Shown: piece after piece, positions 33,763-43,472 of the stretch
Layout: each line of letters starts with the position of its first letter
Numbering within the stretch: the stretch's first letter is position 1
Source of the DNA: an uncultured Psychroserpens sp.
GTDB taxonomy: Bacteria > Bacteroidota > Bacteroidia > Flavobacteriales > Flavobacteriaceae
Assembly: GCF_947503375.1 (NCBI RefSeq)
Contig: NZ_CANNDQ010000009.1
Coordinates: 1 to 64,000, forward strand
DNA: 64,000 bases
Direction of reading: 5' to 3'
Program-made: the position numbers and the translations under genes
The notes under the pieces: model-generated
Databases searched by the model: none
What the model was told of the DNA's origin: nothing
Seen by the model: only the letters and a program-made list of their open reading frames with translations

Positions 33763-36147
33763 TTATTCATTTGCTAATAATTCATCAAGAGCTACTAAAT
33801 CTGGAACTAATACCTGTCTGGCTTTACTGCCTTCAAAACCACCAACTATACCTGCAGCTTCTAATTGATCAATTAATCGACCAGCTCTATTGTATCCTAA
33901 CTTTAATTTTCGTTGTAATAAAGATGCTGATCCTTGTTGTGCTGTAACAATAATTTCTGCAGCTTCTCTAAATAACTTATCTCTATCTTCAATGTTATTA
34001 TCAAGACTTGTGCCACTTTCTTCACCCACGTATTCTGGCAATAAATATGCATTAGGATAGGCCTTTTGTGCACCGATAAATTCAGTTATTTTTTCTACTT
34101 CAGGTGTATCTACAAATGCACATTGAATTCTGATAATATCATTACCTTGTGTATATAACATGTCGCCTCGACCAATAAGTTGGTCAGCACCAGAACCGTC
34201 TAAAATAGTTCGAGAATCAATTTTAGAAGTTACTCTAAAGGCAATACGTGCTGGGAAATTAGCTTTTATAATACCAGTAATTACATTTACTGAAGGACGT
34301 TGAGTGGCAATTATTAAATGAATACCTATAGCTCGAGCCAGCTGCGCTAAACGTGCAATAGGCGTTTCTACTTCTTTACCAGCAGTCATTATTAAATCGG
34401 CAAACTCATCAACAACCAAAACGATGTAAGGTAAAAATTGATGACCATCGTTAGGGTTTAATTTTCTAGCCTTAAATTTTGCATTGTATTCTTTAATATT
34501 ACGACACATTGCATTTTTTAGCATTTCGTAACGGTTATCCATTTCTATACAAAGAGAGTTCAATGTATTGATAACCTTGGTGTTATCTGTAATAATAGCA
34601 TCTTCGCTATCTGGAAGTTTAGCTAGATAATGGCGTTCTATTTTATTAAAAAGTGTAAGTTCAACTTTTTTAGGATCAACTAGTACAAACTTTACTTCAG
34701 CTGGATGTTTCTTATAAAGTAAAGAAGTTAATACTGCATTTAAGCCAACAGATTTACCTTGACCTGTTGCTCCAGCCATTAATAGGTGAGGCATTTTGGC
34801 TAAATCTACAACCATGGTTTCATTGCTAATGGTTTTTCCAAAGGCAATAGGAAGTTCCATTTCAGATTTTTGAAACTTTTGGGATGCAATAACCGATCGC
34901 ATGGATACAATAGTAGCATTCTTATTTGGAACCTCAATACCAATAGTTCCTTTTCCTGGGATAGGTGCAATGATACGTATTCCTAATGCTGAAAGTGATA
35001 ATGCAATATCATCTTCAAGATTTTTAATTTTAGAAATTCGAACTCCAGCTTCAGGTACGATCTCGTATAATGTTACTGTTGGTCCAATAGTTGCTTTTAT
35101 ACTGGCGATACCTATTTTATAGTTGTTTAGTGTTTCAACGATTCGGTTCTTATTTTCTTCTAGCTCTTCTTGGTTAATCGTAATACCTTCTGTATTATAT
35201 TTTTTAAGTAGGTCTAATGGTGGAAATTCAAATTTACTAAGTTCCAGTGTAGGGTCAAATTGACCAAAATCTTCCACTAACTTATTAGAGAGATTGTCTG
35301 TTTCTGATTCCTCTTCGGCAGCAGCTTCTATTTCAATATCTATTTCTGATTCGGGCTCAGGTATTTTTAATTCAATTTTTTGAAGTTCTTCTTTTATTTT
35401 GGGCTCTGGATGTTTTACGATTGTAGCTTCAGGCCCTTCAGTACTTAGTTCAAATGCAGATTTAATAGCCTCAGCTTCGGCGGTTAAATCGTTGTCTAAT
35501 GGAATATTAATATCTTGTTCATTATTATCTATTTCAGATTTAAAATCACTTTTAGCTTTTTTGAAAAGAGAAACAAATGTTTGTCCAGTGACCTTAAATC
35601 TAATTGCAAGATACACGATGAGCACAAATACAAGTATCAATGCCGTTCCAATTTTACCTACATAATCTTGAAAAAGGCTGTTTACCTCATAACCAATAGT
35701 TCCACCTAAAGCATCATACTTATGTGTGAAAAAACCAAAAAATACAGAAAACCATATGATGATTAACGTTCCCCAGATCCAATGTTTTCTCAGTCTAGTC
35801 TTATTGATATCTAAGGTGATATATATGCCTGATAGGAAAAGTAATCCTGAAACTATAAATGATGAAATGCCAAACCCTTTTCTTATGAATAAGTCACTAA
35901 TCCAAGCTCCAAGTTTGTTGAGCCAATTATCTGCTTTGACCTCTCTAGACGATAATTCGGTAAGTGTGCTTTGGTCTGCTTGTCCATTAAAGAAAAAAGA
36001 CAAAAACGCAATAAACATTAAAATACCAGTAATGATTAATAAACTACCAAAGATCAATTTTTGCTGACTTGATAATTTAAAACTTGGTTTTTTAAGTTTA
36101 GGCGTGATTTTAGCTTTGCTTTTAGTCTTAGTTTTCTTCTTCGCCAT
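33763..36147 (-). CDS. ftsK: DNA translocase FtsK
   Basis: 794 residues from MAKKKTKTK; an ATG eight codons earlier (36171) is less likely because flavobacterial FtsK proteins begin with this lysine-rich motif. N-terminal four-helix membrane domain (about 35-190), an acidic linker (about 200-300), then the RecA-like motor with Walker A GATGQGKSVGLN, Walker B VLVVDEFADLIM and the GSGADQLIGRGDMLY segment; the C-terminal gamma winged helix (about 730-790) reads KOPS-type sites. It pumps DNA at the division septum and activates chromosome dimer resolution. It begins the ftsK-lolA-lptF-ribB run, downstream of tpx and dgkA. Confidence 0.93.
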   Translation of the reverse strand: MAKKKTKTKSKAKITPKLKKPSFKLSSQQKLIFGSLLIITGILMFIAFLSFFFNGQADQSTLTELSSREVKADNWLNKLGAWISDLFIRKGFGISSFIVSGLLFLSGIYITLDINKTRLRKHWIWGTLIIIWFSVFFGFFTHKYDALGGTIGYEVNSLFQDYVGKIGTALILVFVLIVYLAIRFKVTGQTFVSLFKKAKSDFKSEIDNNEQDINIPLDNDLTAEAEAIKSAFELSTEGPEATIVKHPEPKIKEELQKIELKIPEPESEIDIEIEAAAEEESETDNLSNKLVEDFGQFDPTLELSKFEFPPLDLLKKYNTEGITINQEELEENKNRIVETLNNYKIGIASIKATIGPTVTLYEIVPEAGVRISKIKNLEDDIALSLSALGIRIIAPIPGKGTIGIEVPNKNATIVSMRSVIASQKFQKSEMELPIAFGKTISNETMVVDLAKMPHLLMAGATGQGKSVGLNAVLTSLLYKKHPAEVKFVLVDPKKVELTLFNKIERHYLAKLPDSEDAIITDNTKVINTLNSLCIEMDNRYEMLKNAMCRNIKEYNAKFKARKLNPNDGHQFLPYIVLVVDEFADLIMTAGKEVETPIARLAQLARAIGIHLIIATQRPSVNVITGIIKANFPARIAFRVTSKIDSRTILDGSGADQLIGRGDMLYTQGNDIIRIQCAFVDTPEVEKITEFIGAQKAYPNAYLLPEYVGEESGTSLDNNIEDRDKLFREAAEIIVTAQQGSASLLQRKLKLGYNRAGRLIDQLEAAGIVGGFEGSKARQVLVPDLVALDELLANE

Positions 36148-36246
36148 CAAAGGTTGCTTAGTATAAAACAAAAATACAAATTACTAACGTTTATCCTAAC
36201 TTAAAAAGTATTTAAAGCATTATAAAATTGATCCTTTTTTAAAAAG

Positions 36247-36615
36247 CTATATCAGCTTAGGAATGTATATCACCATAGCTGCAATTGTTGCAGCTACTGC
36301 AGCAATAAATACAGCACCTGCAGCAATATCTTTAATACGTCCTATGCTATCATGCCTATCAGGATGTATAAAATCTGATATGTACTCTATAGCTGTATTA
36401 ACGCCTTCTAAACTCATGACTAATCCTATAAATACAATTTGAAATAACCATTCGGTTTTAGAAATTTCAAAGTAGAATCCTGCAATAGTAACTATTATAG
36501 CAATAAAGACTTGAATTTTTATGCTTGATTCAGTTTTGATTAAGAAAAGTGCGCCTTTAAATGCATAGCCTACACTTTTTAATCGGTTTACTAGAAAAGA
36601 TTCTTTTTTCTGCAT
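36247..36615 (-). CDS. dgkA: Diacylglycerol/undecaprenol kinase (DgkA family)
   Basis: 122 residues with three membrane helices. The catalytic signature EGVNTAIE (E70 to E77) is followed by the conserved IKDIAAGAV segment (94-102). This small trimeric inner-membrane enzyme phosphorylates diacylglycerol or undecaprenol, recycling lipid carriers. It lies between tpx (38 bp) and ftsK (about 100 bp) on the same strand. The family covers both substrates, so the exact lipid is open. Confidence 0.9.
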   Translation of the reverse strand: MQKKESFLVNRLKSVGYAFKGALFLIKTESSIKIQVFIAIIVTIAGFYFEISKTEWLFQIVFIGLVMSLEGVNTAIEYISDFIHPDRHDSIGRIKDIAAGAVFIAAVAATIAAMVIYIPKLI

Positions 36616-36653
36616 TTTGTAAGCTCCTTTAAGGTAGCTATTAGTATAATCAC

Positions 36654-37154
36654 TTACTTTAGAGCTTTTAAAGCTGCTTCGTAATTAGGTTCATCAGCAA
36701 TTTCTGGAACTTGTTCTGTGTATAATACCTTTCCTTTGCTATCTATAATGATAACACATCTTGATAGTAAGGTGTCAAATGCACCATCGACAAAATTTAA
36801 GCCATATGCTTCACCAAAGCTGCCATCTTTATAATCGGATAGACTAACCACATTATCTAGACCTTCAGCACCACAGAAACGAGCCATAGCAAAAGGAAGG
36901 TCTTTTGAAATACAAAGTACTTTAGTGTTTTCTAAGTTACTAGCTTCTTTATTGAAAGCTCTAATAGATTGAGCACAAGTGCCAGTGTCAACACTTGGGA
37001 ATACATTCAGTACCAAATGGTGCCCTGAGTAATCATTATTAGTTTTTGTTGATAAATCGGTTGCTGTCAATTTAAAATCTGGAGCTATTGATCCAATTTC
37101 TGGGAGTGATCCAGAGGTGTGTACAGTATCACCACCTAATGTAACTGTTGCCAT
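36654..37154 (-). CDS. tpx: Thiol peroxidase Tpx
   Basis: 166 residues, the standard length. Peroxidatic cysteine C60 in PSVDTGTCAQS and resolving cysteine C94 in MARFCGAEG, spaced as in atypical two-cysteine peroxiredoxins of the Tpx class. A third cysteine (C81) is also present. It reduces hydroperoxides with thioredoxin. It is the first gene of the minus-strand run leading to dgkA and ftsK. No -7 box is obvious in the 114-bp gap upstream. Confidence 0.94.
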   Translation of the reverse strand: MATVTLGGDTVHTSGSLPEIGSIAPDFKLTATDLSTKTNNDYSGHHLVLNVFPSVDTGTCAQSIRAFNKEASNLENTKVLCISKDLPFAMARFCGAEGLDNVVSLSDYKDGSFGEAYGLNFVDGAFDTLLSRCVIIIDSKGKVLYTEQVPEIADEPNYEAALKALK

Positions 37155-37268
37155 GTGTTATCGTTTTTTATGAATGTTAAAATTAAGTATTATTTAAATC
37201 TAAAACACCTAGCTACTATAATATTTTGCAATAGTTTAACAGTTGAATTTTATAAGCTATCAAAAAGG

Positions 37269-38126
37269 TTAGAAAGTGCCTACGATACCTATTTGATTTG
37301 CACCAAATCTTAAGTTCCATGACATTTGTTTTTCTTTTTTTGGATAGTCATAGGCTTTTTCTTCGAATAAAAATTTATCAATACTATCTACTACTATGAT
37401 GCTTAAAGCTGCACTAAAAGCAATATCTGTAATCCAATGTGCATCATCAATTAATCTAGAAATAGGAGGAATGGCACCAATAGAGTAGATGCCAATTTTC
37501 ACCCAAGTATTATCAAATTGTTTGGCTATGGCATGCGCCATTGTAATAGACAAAGCAGTATGGCCAGAAGGGAAAGAATGGTATCTAGCTTTACTAGAAA
37601 AAGGCTCAAAATCTAAATGATCTAGATTAGAACCAGGCCTAGCTCTTCCAAATGCAGTTTTACTGAAGGTTTGAATTAGACCAGTGGTTATTGAAGACGA
37701 GATAATAAGTACACTTGTTTTTCTTATTTTTTCATTTTTTGTTAGTAGTCCAAAACCATACAGTCCTGCATTAGCCATAAAATAGTTTTGCGGACTTCCA
37801 AAATACCATCCAAAATCTCGTATGACCTTTGGGAAATCATCTTTTTGATTTTGAAAAAAATCTCGAGTAGAATTATCAGCTATACTTAAAACCGCTGTGC
37901 CACCAAAAAGAATGCCTAGTTTGGCAAAATCATCTCCTTTCCAATGCAGAGGTCTTGTGAAAGAATGACCTACACCTTTTAAAGTGTATTTTATATCATG
38001 TTTTGCAAGCGTCCAAACTGAAGTTGTATCCTTAGATTTGGAAACAATTGAAGATTGTGCAATTGTTGTGTGAACACAAAAGCATAATAGTGTGAGTGTA
38101 ATTAAAATTTTAATTTTCAAAAGCAT
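37269..38126 (-). CDS. PAP2-family phosphatase
   Basis: 285 residues with a signal-like N-terminus and several hydrophobic helices. The three phosphatase motifs are present in order: KTAFGRARPGS (KX6RP), SFPSGHTA (PSGH) and SRLIDDAHWITD (SRX5HX3D). Members dephosphorylate membrane lipids such as phosphatidate or undecaprenyl pyrophosphate, with the active site facing the periplasm. The preceding region (about 40-110) is longer than in minimal enzymes, as is common in Bacteroidota. It stands alone, 114 bp upstream of tpx. Confidence 0.87.
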   Translation of the reverse strand: MLLKIKILITLTLLCFCVHTTIAQSSIVSKSKDTTSVWTLAKHDIKYTLKGVGHSFTRPLHWKGDDFAKLGILFGGTAVLSIADNSTRDFFQNQKDDFPKVIRDFGWYFGSPQNYFMANAGLYGFGLLTKNEKIRKTSVLIISSSITTGLIQTFSKTAFGRARPGSNLDHLDFEPFSSKARYHSFPSGHTALSITMAHAIAKQFDNTWVKIGIYSIGAIPPISRLIDDAHWITDIAFSAALSIIVVDSIDKFLFEEKAYDYPKKEKQMSWNLRFGANQIGIVGTF

Positions 38127-38363
38127 TTATTTTTTGAAGTCGTGTCATTTCAACGCCTAAAAATAAGAAATATTTAAGTCTTGGTGTGCTGTCATTTTTA
38201 AGTTAGCATAATAAAATTCAAAACTATATTTGGTAACGATGAAAACATCTCAAATTTAGATTTTAATATTATGAGTATTATAATTTTAACATGTCTTTTT
38301 TATTAAATCCATAAAACTTGTTTTTAAGGTATTTTTTTTAAATATTTTTCTATTACTGTTTTT

Positions 38364-38371
38364 TACATTTG
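38364..38371 (+). promoter_or_regulatory. -7 box of the ammonium transporter gene
   Basis: TACATTTG, matching TAnnTTTG, 12 bp before the ATG at 38384; no TTG at the expected upstream spacing. A leader this short fits the downstream ATG at 38390 slightly better. Confidence 0.5.
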
Positions 38372-38383
38372 AAATAAATAATA

Positions 38384-39673
38384 ATGATTATGGGTAAAAA
38401 ACTAAACTTTATTGTATTGTCAACCTTGGTTGTTTTAGTGCTATTGTTTGGCACTGAATATCAAATTTTAAGTAATAGTGATCAAATAGATACTGGAGAT
38501 ACAGCATGGATGATCATAGCAACTGCATTAGTATTCATAATGACACCTGGTCTTGCCTTCTTCTATGGTGGAATGGTTAATAAAAAAAGTATCATATCTA
38601 CCATGCTTCAAAGTTTTGTGGCTTTGGGAGTTATAAGTATACTATGGGTTATTGTAGGATTTAGTTTAGCGTTTGGAGATAGTATGTATGGTATTATAGG
38701 TAATCCTACGACTTATTTTTGTTTTAAAGATGTAGTAGTATCTCCAAATACTGATTTTGCACCAACGATACCATTTTTACTCTTTGCCTTATTTCAGCTT
38801 AAGTTTGCTATAATTACTCCAGCATTAATAACAGGAAGTTTTGCTGAACGCATAAGATTTAGAAGTTACATTTTTTTTATGGTACTGTTTTCTATTTTTA
38901 TTTATTCACCTTTAGCACATATGACATGGCATCCTGATGGCCTTCTAAGAAATTGGGATGTGTTGGATTTTGCAGGAGGAACAGTAGTGCATATGTCTGC
39001 AGGAATGGCTGCATTAGCGGGAGCTATGTATTTAGGTAAGCGAAGAGTTGAAATTGAAAAGCCAGCTAACATCCCTTTTGTGATATTAGGAACTGGATTG
39101 CTGTGGTTTGGGTGGTTTGGGTTTAATTCTGGGTCAGCCTTAGGTGCAAACACTGATGCAGTGATTGCATTTGCTAATACTAATATAGCATCAGCCACAA
39201 GTATGATTACTTGGTTATTTTTTGAGCGCTATTTTAATAGAAAGATGTCATCACTCGGCGCATGTATTGGAGCTATTGTTGGTTTAGTGGCCATAACACC
39301 AGCTGCAGGTTTTGTATCGATAGGGCAGAGTGTTTTTATTGGCTTTATTGCGGCAATTGTAAGCAATTTAGCCATCCAGCTTAATAAGAAATCTAAGATT
39401 GATGACACACTAGAGGTATTCCCAAGCCATGGAGTAGGAGGTATCGTTGGAATGATACTAACAGGAGTGCTTGCAAAAGACGTAGGTTTGGTTTATGGTG
39501 CGTATACAACATTTACACATCATTTGATCGCTTTAGTAGTTGTTGCGTTATTTACGTTTTTTGGAAGTTTGTTGTTATTGAAAATAGTAGACACAGCTTT
39601 GCCATTGCGTGTTCGAACAGATCAAGAAATTAGAGGTCTTGATATTTCACAGCATGGCGAAAATATTGATTGA
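38384..39673 (+). CDS. amt: Ammonium transporter Amt
   Basis: 429 residues. The family start DTAWMIIATALVFIMTPGLAFFYGGMV region (about 38-66), GTVVHMSAG (about 200-208, first pore histidine region), GWFGFNSGSALGAN and FPSHGVGGIVGMILTG are signatures of Amt/MEP/Rh channels; eleven helices are expected. The two pore histidines are recognisable (HMS and HGVGG). It conducts ammonium across the inner membrane. The GlnK regulator gene that often accompanies amt is not next to it here. A second start at 38390 (MGKKL) is equally possible. It runs convergently with pheT. Confidence 0.94.
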   Translation: MIMGKKLNFIVLSTLVVLVLLFGTEYQILSNSDQIDTGDTAWMIIATALVFIMTPGLAFFYGGMVNKKSIISTMLQSFVALGVISILWVIVGFSLAFGDSMYGIIGNPTTYFCFKDVVVSPNTDFAPTIPFLLFALFQLKFAIITPALITGSFAERIRFRSYIFFMVLFSIFIYSPLAHMTWHPDGLLRNWDVLDFAGGTVVHMSAGMAALAGAMYLGKRRVEIEKPANIPFVILGTGLLWFGWFGFNSGSALGANTDAVIAFANTNIASATSMITWLFFERYFNRKMSSLGACIGAIVGLVAITPAAGFVSIGQSVFIGFIAAIVSNLAIQLNKKSKIDDTLEVFPSHGVGGIVGMILTGVLAKDVGLVYGAYTTFTHHLIALVVVALFTFFGSLLLLKIVDTALPLRVRTDQEIRGLDISQHGENID

Positions 39674-39688
39674 AAAATAATAATGAAT

Positions 39689-42115
39689 TTATCTTAGTTC
39701 TGCACCTAATTGTTTCTCAAAATTTGCCTGAAGCTTATTCATTATCTTGTCTATCTGTTTATCAGTAAGTGTTTTTTTATCATCCTGAATAGTAAAGCTT
39801 ACAGCATAGCTTTTTTTTCCTTTTGGAAGGTTCTTGCCTTGATATACATCAAACAAGTCTACATCTTTAAGCAATTGTTTCTCAGTGTGCATTGCAACTT
39901 TATCAATGTCTTCAAATGTAACTCCTTCATCTATTAACAATGCAAAATCACGACGCACTTCAGGATATTTTGGAATATCTTTAAATTTAATATCATTATG
40001 CATTACCAAATCTATCACATTATCCCAATTAAAATCTGCATATAAAACTTCTTGCGATATACCAAAATGCTTCAATATCTTTTTGTTAATGATTCCAAAG
40101 TCAACTAGTATCGTCTTACCATGTGATAAACTAATTCCTTCACTAAATACATCATTCTTCATTGGAGACACCTTGTATTTCAAAATGCCTACGCGCTCCA
40201 AAGTGCTATTGACAATTCCTTTTAGGTAAAAGAAATCACTTTTTTGAATAGGAGCATTCCAACGTAAGGTGTTTTTGTTTCCAGTTAAAAATAATGATAG
40301 ACGTTTGTGCTCTTCGTGGCTGTCACCATAATTATGGTAAGTTTTTCCAAACTCATACAATTTTAAACTATCACGTTTCCTATTGATGTTATAGCTTGCA
40401 GCCTCTAAGCCAGAAAATAATAGACTTTGGCGCATAACACTCAAATCATTGCTCAATGGATTTAACATTTCTACATTGTGAGCTTCTTTGAGTTGTTCGC
40501 TTAGAGAAATATATTTTGGTGACGTAAGCGAATTGGAAAGAATTTCAAAGAAACCTTGAGCTGCTAATTGATTGCCTATAATATTTTGAAGTTTATAATC
40601 TTCAAACCTTGAGGTATTAGAAATGGATGCGTTTAATTTTTCCGTGGTATTAATGTTATTATAGCCATACACACGTAAAATTTCTTCAATCACATCTGCT
40701 TCACGCTGAACATCGTTTCTGTAAGCAGGAACAGTAAGACCAAGACCAGTTTCAGTAACATTATTTACTTTTATGTCTAGTGAAGTTAAAATACTTTTAA
40801 TAGTTTCTTTTGGTATTTCTTCACCTATCAATTTCTTAGCATTATCAAAACTTAACCGAACTTGAAAGTCTTCAATTTTATTAGGATAGAAATCCATCAA
40901 ATCACTTGTAATGTCACCACCAGCAATTTCTTGGATTAATAAAGCAGTTCGCTTTAATGCATATTCAGTAATGTTTGGGTCAATACCTCGTTCAAATCTA
41001 AAAGAAGCATCTGTATTTAAACCATGACGTTTAGCAGTTTTACGAATACTCACAGGATTAAAATAAGCGCTTTCTAAAAAGATATTTGTTGTGCTTTCAG
41101 TTACACCAGAATGTACTCCGCCAAAAACTCCAGCGATACACATTGGTTTTTCACCATCGCAAATCATCAGATCTTCCTCGTGTAATTCACGCTCAATTTC
41201 ATCAAGCGTAATAAACTTTGTGCCTTTAGGTAATGTTTTGACTACCACTTTATTCCCAGATATTTTTGCAGCATCAAATGCATGAAGTGGTTGTCCTAGG
41301 TCATGGAGCACATAATTAGTGATATCTACTATATTGTTTTTTGGTGTTAAACCAATCGCTTTTAATCGGTTTTGGAGCCAAGTAGGAGAATCTTCAACCT
41401 TTACACCAGAAATAGTAACACCACAATAACGAGGTGCTAGTGCTTTATCTTTAACATCGATATCAATCTTTAATGTTCTATTCTCAACATGAAACGCACT
41501 TACTGATGGTGTAATTAATTCTGTATTGATCTCTTTTTGAAGTAGGCCAGCTTTTAAGTCACGAGCCACTCCAAAATGGCTCATTGCATCGGCTCGATTT
41601 GGTGTTAAGCCAATTTCGATAACATGGTCATTTTCTATTTTAAACAGTTGAGAGGCTTCAGCACCAACTTTTACTTTAGAATCTAATATCATTATACCAT
41701 CATGAGAAGTGCCTAGTCCTAATTCATCTTCGGCACAGATCATACCATGACTTTCTTCTCCTCTAATTTTCCCTTTTTTGATGATCCAAGCTTCTCCTTC
41801 TGAAGTATATAGAGTTGTGCCTATTGTTGCTACTGGAACTTTTTGTCCTTTTGCTACATTAGGAGCACCACATACAATTTGTAAGGGTTCTTCTTTTCCA
41901 ATATTTACTGTGGTAACTTTTAATCGGTCAGCATTTGGATGTTGATCGCAGGTGAGTACTTCACCAACAACAATTCCTTTTAAGCCACCTTTCACGGACT
42001 CATATGCTTCGATGCCTTCAACTTCTAAACCTAGATCAGTTAGAAGTTCACCTGTTTGTTCTGCCGGCCAATCAATCTTTAAAAATTGCTGTAGCCAATT
42101 ATATGAAATCTTCAT
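39689..42115 (-). CDS. pheT: Phenylalanyl-tRNA synthetase beta subunit
   Basis: 808 residues, the standard length. N-terminal tRNA-binding EMAP-like domain (about 40-150: GIVVGEVLTCDQHPNADRLKV, IVCGAPNV), B3/4 editing domain, B5 domain (about 400-475, with the RFERGID loop before it), catalytic-like core, and a C-terminal ferredoxin-fold anticodon-binding domain (about 715-808, PEVRRDFALLID). It charges tRNA-Phe together with PheS, which is not in this window, so the two subunits are unlinked here. A TATCTTTG -7 box precedes it. Confidence 0.95.
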   Translation of the reverse strand: MKISYNWLQQFLKIDWPAEQTGELLTDLGLEVEGIEAYESVKGGLKGIVVGEVLTCDQHPNADRLKVTTVNIGKEEPLQIVCGAPNVAKGQKVPVATIGTTLYTSEGEAWIIKKGKIRGEESHGMICAEDELGLGTSHDGIMILDSKVKVGAEASQLFKIENDHVIEIGLTPNRADAMSHFGVARDLKAGLLQKEINTELITPSVSAFHVENRTLKIDIDVKDKALAPRYCGVTISGVKVEDSPTWLQNRLKAIGLTPKNNIVDITNYVLHDLGQPLHAFDAAKISGNKVVVKTLPKGTKFITLDEIERELHEEDLMICDGEKPMCIAGVFGGVHSGVTESTTNIFLESAYFNPVSIRKTAKRHGLNTDASFRFERGIDPNITEYALKRTALLIQEIAGGDITSDLMDFYPNKIEDFQVRLSFDNAKKLIGEEIPKETIKSILTSLDIKVNNVTETGLGLTVPAYRNDVQREADVIEEILRVYGYNNINTTEKLNASISNTSRFEDYKLQNIIGNQLAAQGFFEILSNSLTSPKYISLSEQLKEAHNVEMLNPLSNDLSVMRQSLLFSGLEAASYNINRKRDSLKLYEFGKTYHNYGDSHEEHKRLSLFLTGNKNTLRWNAPIQKSDFFYLKGIVNSTLERVGILKYKVSPMKNDVFSEGISLSHGKTILVDFGIINKKILKHFGISQEVLYADFNWDNVIDLVMHNDIKFKDIPKYPEVRRDFALLIDEGVTFEDIDKVAMHTEKQLLKDVDLFDVYQGKNLPKGKKSYAVSFTIQDDKKTLTDKQIDKIMNKLQANFEKQLGAELR

Positions 42116-42136
42116 CTTTGTACGTTAATCAATTGG

Positions 42137-42144
42137 CAAAGATA
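42137..42144 (-). promoter_or_regulatory. -7 box of pheT
   Basis: TATCTTTG on the minus strand, 21 bp before the ATG at 42115. No TTG at -33. Confidence 0.55.
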
Positions 42145-42196
42145 ATAATACTAAATAGTTATATAAATTGATATTATGTTTTCTTTGTAAGAATTT

Positions 42197-42204
42197 TATA
42201 TTTG
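42197..42204 (+). promoter_or_regulatory. -7 box of the TlpA-like lipoprotein gene
   Basis: TATATTTG, matching TAnnTTTG, 31 bp before the ATG at 42236. Confidence 0.55.
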
Positions 42205-42235
42205 TACTGACTATTAGTCCGTTAATTCCTCATTT

Positions 42236-43453
42236 ATGAAAAAATCTCTTGTTTTTTTAATAAGCTTTTTCTTATTAATGTCTTGTCAATATGATGAACA
42301 AATTGCATTAGAAAAAGGTGTTTGGCGTGCCGAGTTGCAAGTTGCTAATGATGAGGTGCTTCCATTTAATTTTGAAGTTACTTCACGAGAAGCATTAAAG
42401 ATATTCAATGCTGATGAAGTTATATTAGTTAATGATATTACCTATCTAAATGATACGGTTGTAATTAAAACACCAGTTTTCGAAGGGTATATTGAAGCAA
42501 TTTTAAAAGATGGTACTTTGAAAGGTCATTTTATAAAAGAAAGTTTAGATCGTGTGGTTCCTTTTTCTGCTAATGCCAATGACGAAAACCGATTCATCGT
42601 TTTTGGAGATGGTGCTAATCAAGACATTTCAGGTAATTGGGAAGCCGTTTTTAGTCCTGATGTAGAAGAAGATAGATATATAGCTAAAGGCGTTTTTAAA
42701 CAAAATGGTAATAAGGTCACAGGTACTTTTAGAACAACTACTGGCGATTACAGGTATTTAGAAGGCGCTATGTACGATAATAAAATCAAACTTTCAACAT
42801 TTGATGGTGCTCATGCATTTCTGTTTACTGCCGAAGTAAAAGGCGATAATATGACTGGAACTTTCTATTCTGGAAATCATTGGAAAGAACCTTTCATAGC
42901 TAAGCGAAATGATGATTATGAGTTGCCAGATGCGAATAATTTAACATTTTTGAAGGATGGTTATAAAACCTTAGAATTTGCTTTTCCTGACGCTGGAGGG
43001 AATATAGTTTCTTTATCAGATGACCAATTTAAAGACAAAGTTGTTGTAGTGCAAGTCATGGGAAGCTGGTGTCCTAATTGTTTAGATGAAAGTAAGTATT
43101 ATGCTGAATATTATAATACTCGTTCTAGTGACGATATTGAGTTTATAGCTTTGGCGTTTGAATATGCTAAAACCAAAGAAAAAGCTTTCAACAGTATCAA
43201 GCGTTTAAAAGATGATATTGGTATTAAATACCCAATACTGTTAGCGCAATATGGTACATCTAGCAAGCAAAAGGCACAAGAGAAATTACCTATGCTTAAT
43301 CATGTGTTATCTTATCCTACGTCTATATTTATAGATAAACAAGGTGAAGTTCGCAAGATACATACAGGTTTTAACGGTCCTGCTACTGGAGATAAATTTA
43401 CTGAGTTTAAAAATGAGTTCACAAGCTTCGTGGAAGGACTGTTAAACGAATAA
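42236..43453 (+). CDS. TlpA-family thioredoxin-like lipoprotein
   Basis: 405 residues. Lipobox LMSC (C17). Residues about 25-230 are an N-terminal beta-rich domain with no clear family; 235-400 form a TlpA/AhpC-TSA thioredoxin domain with the redox motif C279-P-N-C282 and the cis-proline loop YPTSIFID. It should keep periplasmic thiols reduced or act in cytochrome c or envelope disulfide chemistry. It is convergent with the serine hydrolase at 43473 (19 bp apart) and divergent from pheT. Confidence 0.87.
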   Translation: MKKSLVFLISFFLLMSCQYDEQIALEKGVWRAELQVANDEVLPFNFEVTSREALKIFNADEVILVNDITYLNDTVVIKTPVFEGYIEAILKDGTLKGHFIKESLDRVVPFSANANDENRFIVFGDGANQDISGNWEAVFSPDVEEDRYIAKGVFKQNGNKVTGTFRTTTGDYRYLEGAMYDNKIKLSTFDGAHAFLFTAEVKGDNMTGTFYSGNHWKEPFIAKRNDDYELPDANNLTFLKDGYKTLEFAFPDAGGNIVSLSDDQFKDKVVVVQVMGSWCPNCLDESKYYAEYYNTRSSDDIEFIALAFEYAKTKEKAFNSIKRLKDDIGIKYPILLAQYGTSSKQKAQEKLPMLNHVLSYPTSIFIDKQGEVRKIHTGFNGPATGDKFTEFKNEFTSFVEGLLNE

Positions 43454-43472
43454 TAAGGTTTTACACAAACTA

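Noticed and set aside
36148..36171. Longer start for ftsK at 36171
   Set aside because: The extra eight residues (MFYTKQPL) are unlike the lysine-rich start of flavobacterial FtsK; MAKKKTK at 36147 fits.
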